Assembly: GCF_018603885.1 (NCBI RefSeq)
Contig: NZ_JAHGAW010000012.1
Coordinates: forward strand, 1 to 64,000
Direction: 5' to 3'
Length of the DNA: 64,000 bases
DNA from: Sphingobium nicotianae
GTDB lineage: Bacteria > Pseudomonadota > Alphaproteobacteria > Sphingomonadales > Sphingomonadaceae
Shown here one piece after another: positions 62,359-64,000 of this stretch. Within the stretch, counting starts at the first letter, position 1, and each line of letters begins with the position of its first letter. Below the pieces are notes generated by a model. It saw only the letters and a program-made list of their open reading frames with translations. It was not told the DNA's origin and ran no database searches. The translations under genes were made by a program, and so were the position numbers.

Positions 62359-62712
62359 TCATGCCTTGCTCGCCTTCTTCTTCACGGGACCCCGCAGCCC
62401 GGCTTCCAGCGCCAGCTTCGCCCATTCCCTTAGCGCCTCGCCGTCGTCATAGGTCTCGGCCGGCGCGCGGCGATAGTTCATCGAACCGGAGCGACCCTCG
62501 CCCATCTGGTAGGTGAAGCGCGGGCAGCCGGCCTCGTCCCAGATCGCGTCGCTCATCGCATCGGCCTTGAGCCACAGCTCGCCGTCGTCGAGAATCGCGA
62601 ACACGGTGCCGTCGAGATACAGTGTCCGGCCGCCCATCATCGCGCGATGCGAGAGCGTGCCAAGCGGCGCGAGCTCTTCGGCCAGCCAGTCGATCAGCCC
62701 GTCATCCGCCAT
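62359..62712 (-). CDS. TfoX N-terminal domain protein
   Basis: A 117-residue protein with the TfoX/Sxy N-terminal fold: LIDWLAEELAPLGTLSHRAM, MGGRTLYLDGTVFAILDDGE, LWLKADAMSD and CPRFTYQMGEGRSGSMNYRR. The C-terminal domain of true TfoX is missing, as in most alphaproteobacterial members, so a competence role is not implied. Start overlaps the GNAT gene end by 11 bases. Confidence 0.92.
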   Translation of the reverse strand: MADDGLIDWLAEELAPLGTLSHRAMMGGRTLYLDGTVFAILDDGELWLKADAMSDAIWDEAGCPRFTYQMGEGRSGSMNYRRAPAETYDDGEALREWAKLALEAGLRGPVKKKASKA

Positions 62713-63199
62713 TGGGTCCTCCGCTCGCCAATCTGGTCAACGCCTCGCCATCGACGCGGTTGACTGTCCAGTCTTCCATCGAGCGGGCGCCGAGCGCGTG
62801 ATAGAAATCGATCGCAGGCTGGTTCCAGTCAAGTACCGCCCATTCGAGCCGGGCGCAGTCGCGTTCGATCGCGAGCTGTGCCAGCCGGACCAGCAGCGCC
62901 TTGCCCGCGCCGGCGCCGCGCGCCTCGGGCGCCACGAACAGATCCTCCAGATAGATGCCGGGTCGCCCCTCGAAGGTCGAGAAATTGTGAAAGAACAGGG
63001 CGAAGCCCACAGGAGCGCCGGCAAGCTCGGCGACCAGCACCTCCGCCATCGGCCGCTCGCCGAACAGGTGGCGGGCGAGCACATCACGGTCGGCGCGCGC
63101 TTCATGGGACAGTTGCTCATAATCGGCGAGTGCGCGGATGAAGCCGAGGATGAGGTCGATGTCGTCCGGCACGGCGGCGCGGACCGAAAGGGTGGTCAT
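62702..63199 (-). CDS. GNAT-family N-acetyltransferase
   Basis: A 165-residue acetyltransferase: VRAAVPDDIDLILGFIRALA, FALFFHNFSTFEGRPGIYLE, DLFVAPEARGAGAGKALLVR (acetyl-CoA loop) and WAVLDWNQPAIDFYHALGA. The pattern is that of diamine (spermidine/thialysine) N-acetyltransferase SSAT2-like proteins. ATG 63199 overlaps the EamA gene stop (ATGA). Confidence 0.93.
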   Translation of the reverse strand: MTTLSVRAAVPDDIDLILGFIRALADYEQLSHEARADRDVLARHLFGERPMAEVLVAELAGAPVGFALFFHNFSTFEGRPGIYLEDLFVAPEARGAGAGKALLVRLAQLAIERDCARLEWAVLDWNQPAIDFYHALGARSMEDWTVNRVDGEALTRLASGGPNGG

Positions 63200-64000
63200 G
63201 CCGCCTCCGGTTCGATGTTGGGATGTGGGCGGCCCGGCTGCTGGCGCGCGGCCCAGAGGCAGCCGGCAACGATCATCGCTGCGCCCGCGACGGTGGCGGG
63301 CAGGACATGCTCGCCGAACAGCCACCAGCCGAGCAGCGAGGCCCAGATGAAAGCGGTATATTCGACCACGACCAGCCGCTGGGCCTCGGCCCGCGCATAG
63401 GACCAGGCGAGCAGCATGATCGCGCTGGTGCCGACGACCGAGGCGAGCAGAATGGTCGGCCAGTGCGCGACATCGGGCACGGTCGCGAGCCAGGGCGCCG
63501 CCGTGCCATAGAAACAGGCGGCGACCAGATTGAAGGCGAAGGCGACCTCGATGGGGCTCGCCGCCATCGACTGGCGCCGGCCGATCACCAGGCTGATGGC
63601 CCAGAATATCGAGGCGATCAGGATGGCGACAGCGCCGCCGATCGTGCCGCCCTTGCCCTGCGCGCCGGACTGGCCGGCGAGGATGACGAGCACGCCGGCA
63701 AAGGCGACCAGCGATCCCGCGACGGCGCGCCGGCCCACGCGCTCCTTGAGGAACAGGGCGGCGAGGCCGAGCGCGACCAGCGGTGCGACGAAAGAAAGCG
63801 CGATGCCCTGCGCGAGTGGCACGCGCACCAGGCCCCAGAAGAAGAGCAGCACCGACAGGCCGCCAGCCAGGCTGCGGCTGACATGCAGCGCCAGGATGCG
63901 CCGGTCAGGCACGCGCCCGACGGCGGCGAGAAAGGCGGGAGCCAGCATGACCGCGCCTGTGAGCGTGCGCCAGAGCAGTGCGTTATAAGGGCCGATCGCG
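63196..64000 (-). CDS. EamA/DMT-family transporter (5' end outside window)
   Basis: At least 267 codons of a ten-helix drug/metabolite transporter; the frame is open to the window edge (IGPYNALLWRTLTGAVMLAP). Two EamA repeats: LHVSRSLAGGLSVLLFFWGL, VAPLVALGLAALFLKERVGR and LLAWSYARAEAQRLVVVEYT, FIWASLLGWWLFGEHVLPAT. Typical total length is about 290, so few residues are missing. Substrate unknown. Coupled to the GNAT gene. Confidence 0.92.
   Translation of the reverse strand, partial: AIGPYNALLWRTLTGAVMLAPAFLAAVGRVPDRRILALHVSRSLAGGLSVLLFFWGLVRVPLAQGIALSFVAPLVALGLAALFLKERVGRRAVAGSLVAFAGVLVILAGQSGAQGKGGTIGGAVAILIASIFWAISLVIGRRQSMAASPIEVAFAFNLVAACFYGTAAPWLATVPDVAHWPTILLASVVGTSAIMLLAWSYARAEAQRLVVVEYTAFIWASLLGWWLFGEHVLPATVAGAAMIVAGCLWAARQQPGRPHPNIEPEAA

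Overview
The window (high GC, roughly 64 percent by eye) looks like an alphaproteobacterium of the order Sphingomonadales. Signs are the sphingomonad-type LuxI/LuxR/PhyH locus, a PEPxxWA-CTERM protein, a TonB receptor beside an aromatic-degradation cluster, the mdh-sucD-sucA-sucB-lpd block, and a dispersed repeat built on gtcgagcgaagtcgagac.

Positions 1 to about 35,970 are the right part of an integrative and conjugative element (ICE). It ends in the 3' end of a tRNA-Ser(GGA) gene (35969-36059, minus), next to a P4-type tyrosine integrase (34410-35786). The left end lies outside the window. From left to right it holds: an IS5-family transposase end that truncates a reverse transcriptase gene (1-481); a transfer block rdfS-traF-lytic transglycosylase-orphan-rlxS (1227-5439, minus); ICE maintenance genes (DUF736, DUF3800, ParB-like, DUF2958, ArdC; 5715-10767); a control block that mirrors the Mesorhizobium ICEMlSymR7A system (a QseM/QseC-like divergent pair, an FseA-like gene split by a CCC-TGA +1 frameshift site, phyH, luxI, luxR; 11135-14809); and a catabolic cargo (14890-33376).

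The cargo encodes a Rieske oxygenase with its own Rieske ferredoxin and FAD reductase, a gallate-dioxygenase-type extradiol dioxygenase, two class II aldolase/decarboxylase paralogues, an amidohydrolase-type decarboxylase, a dienelactone hydrolase, a GST, a ThDP enzyme, two c-type cytochromes, an MFS transporter, a TonB receptor, a cupin and a NIPSNAP protein. LysR and MarR regulators are included. A palindrome close to TAGTCAAT-AC-ATTGACTA lies before nearly every transcription unit, so I infer a MarR regulon. The ThDP enzyme and one aldolase paralogue carry twin-arginine-like export signals, which with the cytochromes suggests that part of the pathway is periplasmic. The substrate is not determined, but a gallate-like (trihydroxylated, carboxylated) ring intermediate is likely. 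A nuclease remnant and a PIN-like gene fill the space between cargo and integrase.

Positions 36,060-64,000 are ordinary chromosome: cyclophilin, DUF1905, DUF1328, PEP-CTERM protein, pyrE, dipeptidase, hemerythrin-like protein, phosphoesterase and lipid kinase, sdhB, GFA protein, zapE, a three-gene membrane glycosyltransferase cluster, the TCA block mdh-sucD-sucA-sucB-lpd (interrupted by a frameshifted GIY-YIG gene flanked by inverted repeats), an AT-rich orphan gene, and a run of small enzymes and regulators that includes an SRPBCC gene broken by a stop codon. An EamA transporter runs off the right edge.
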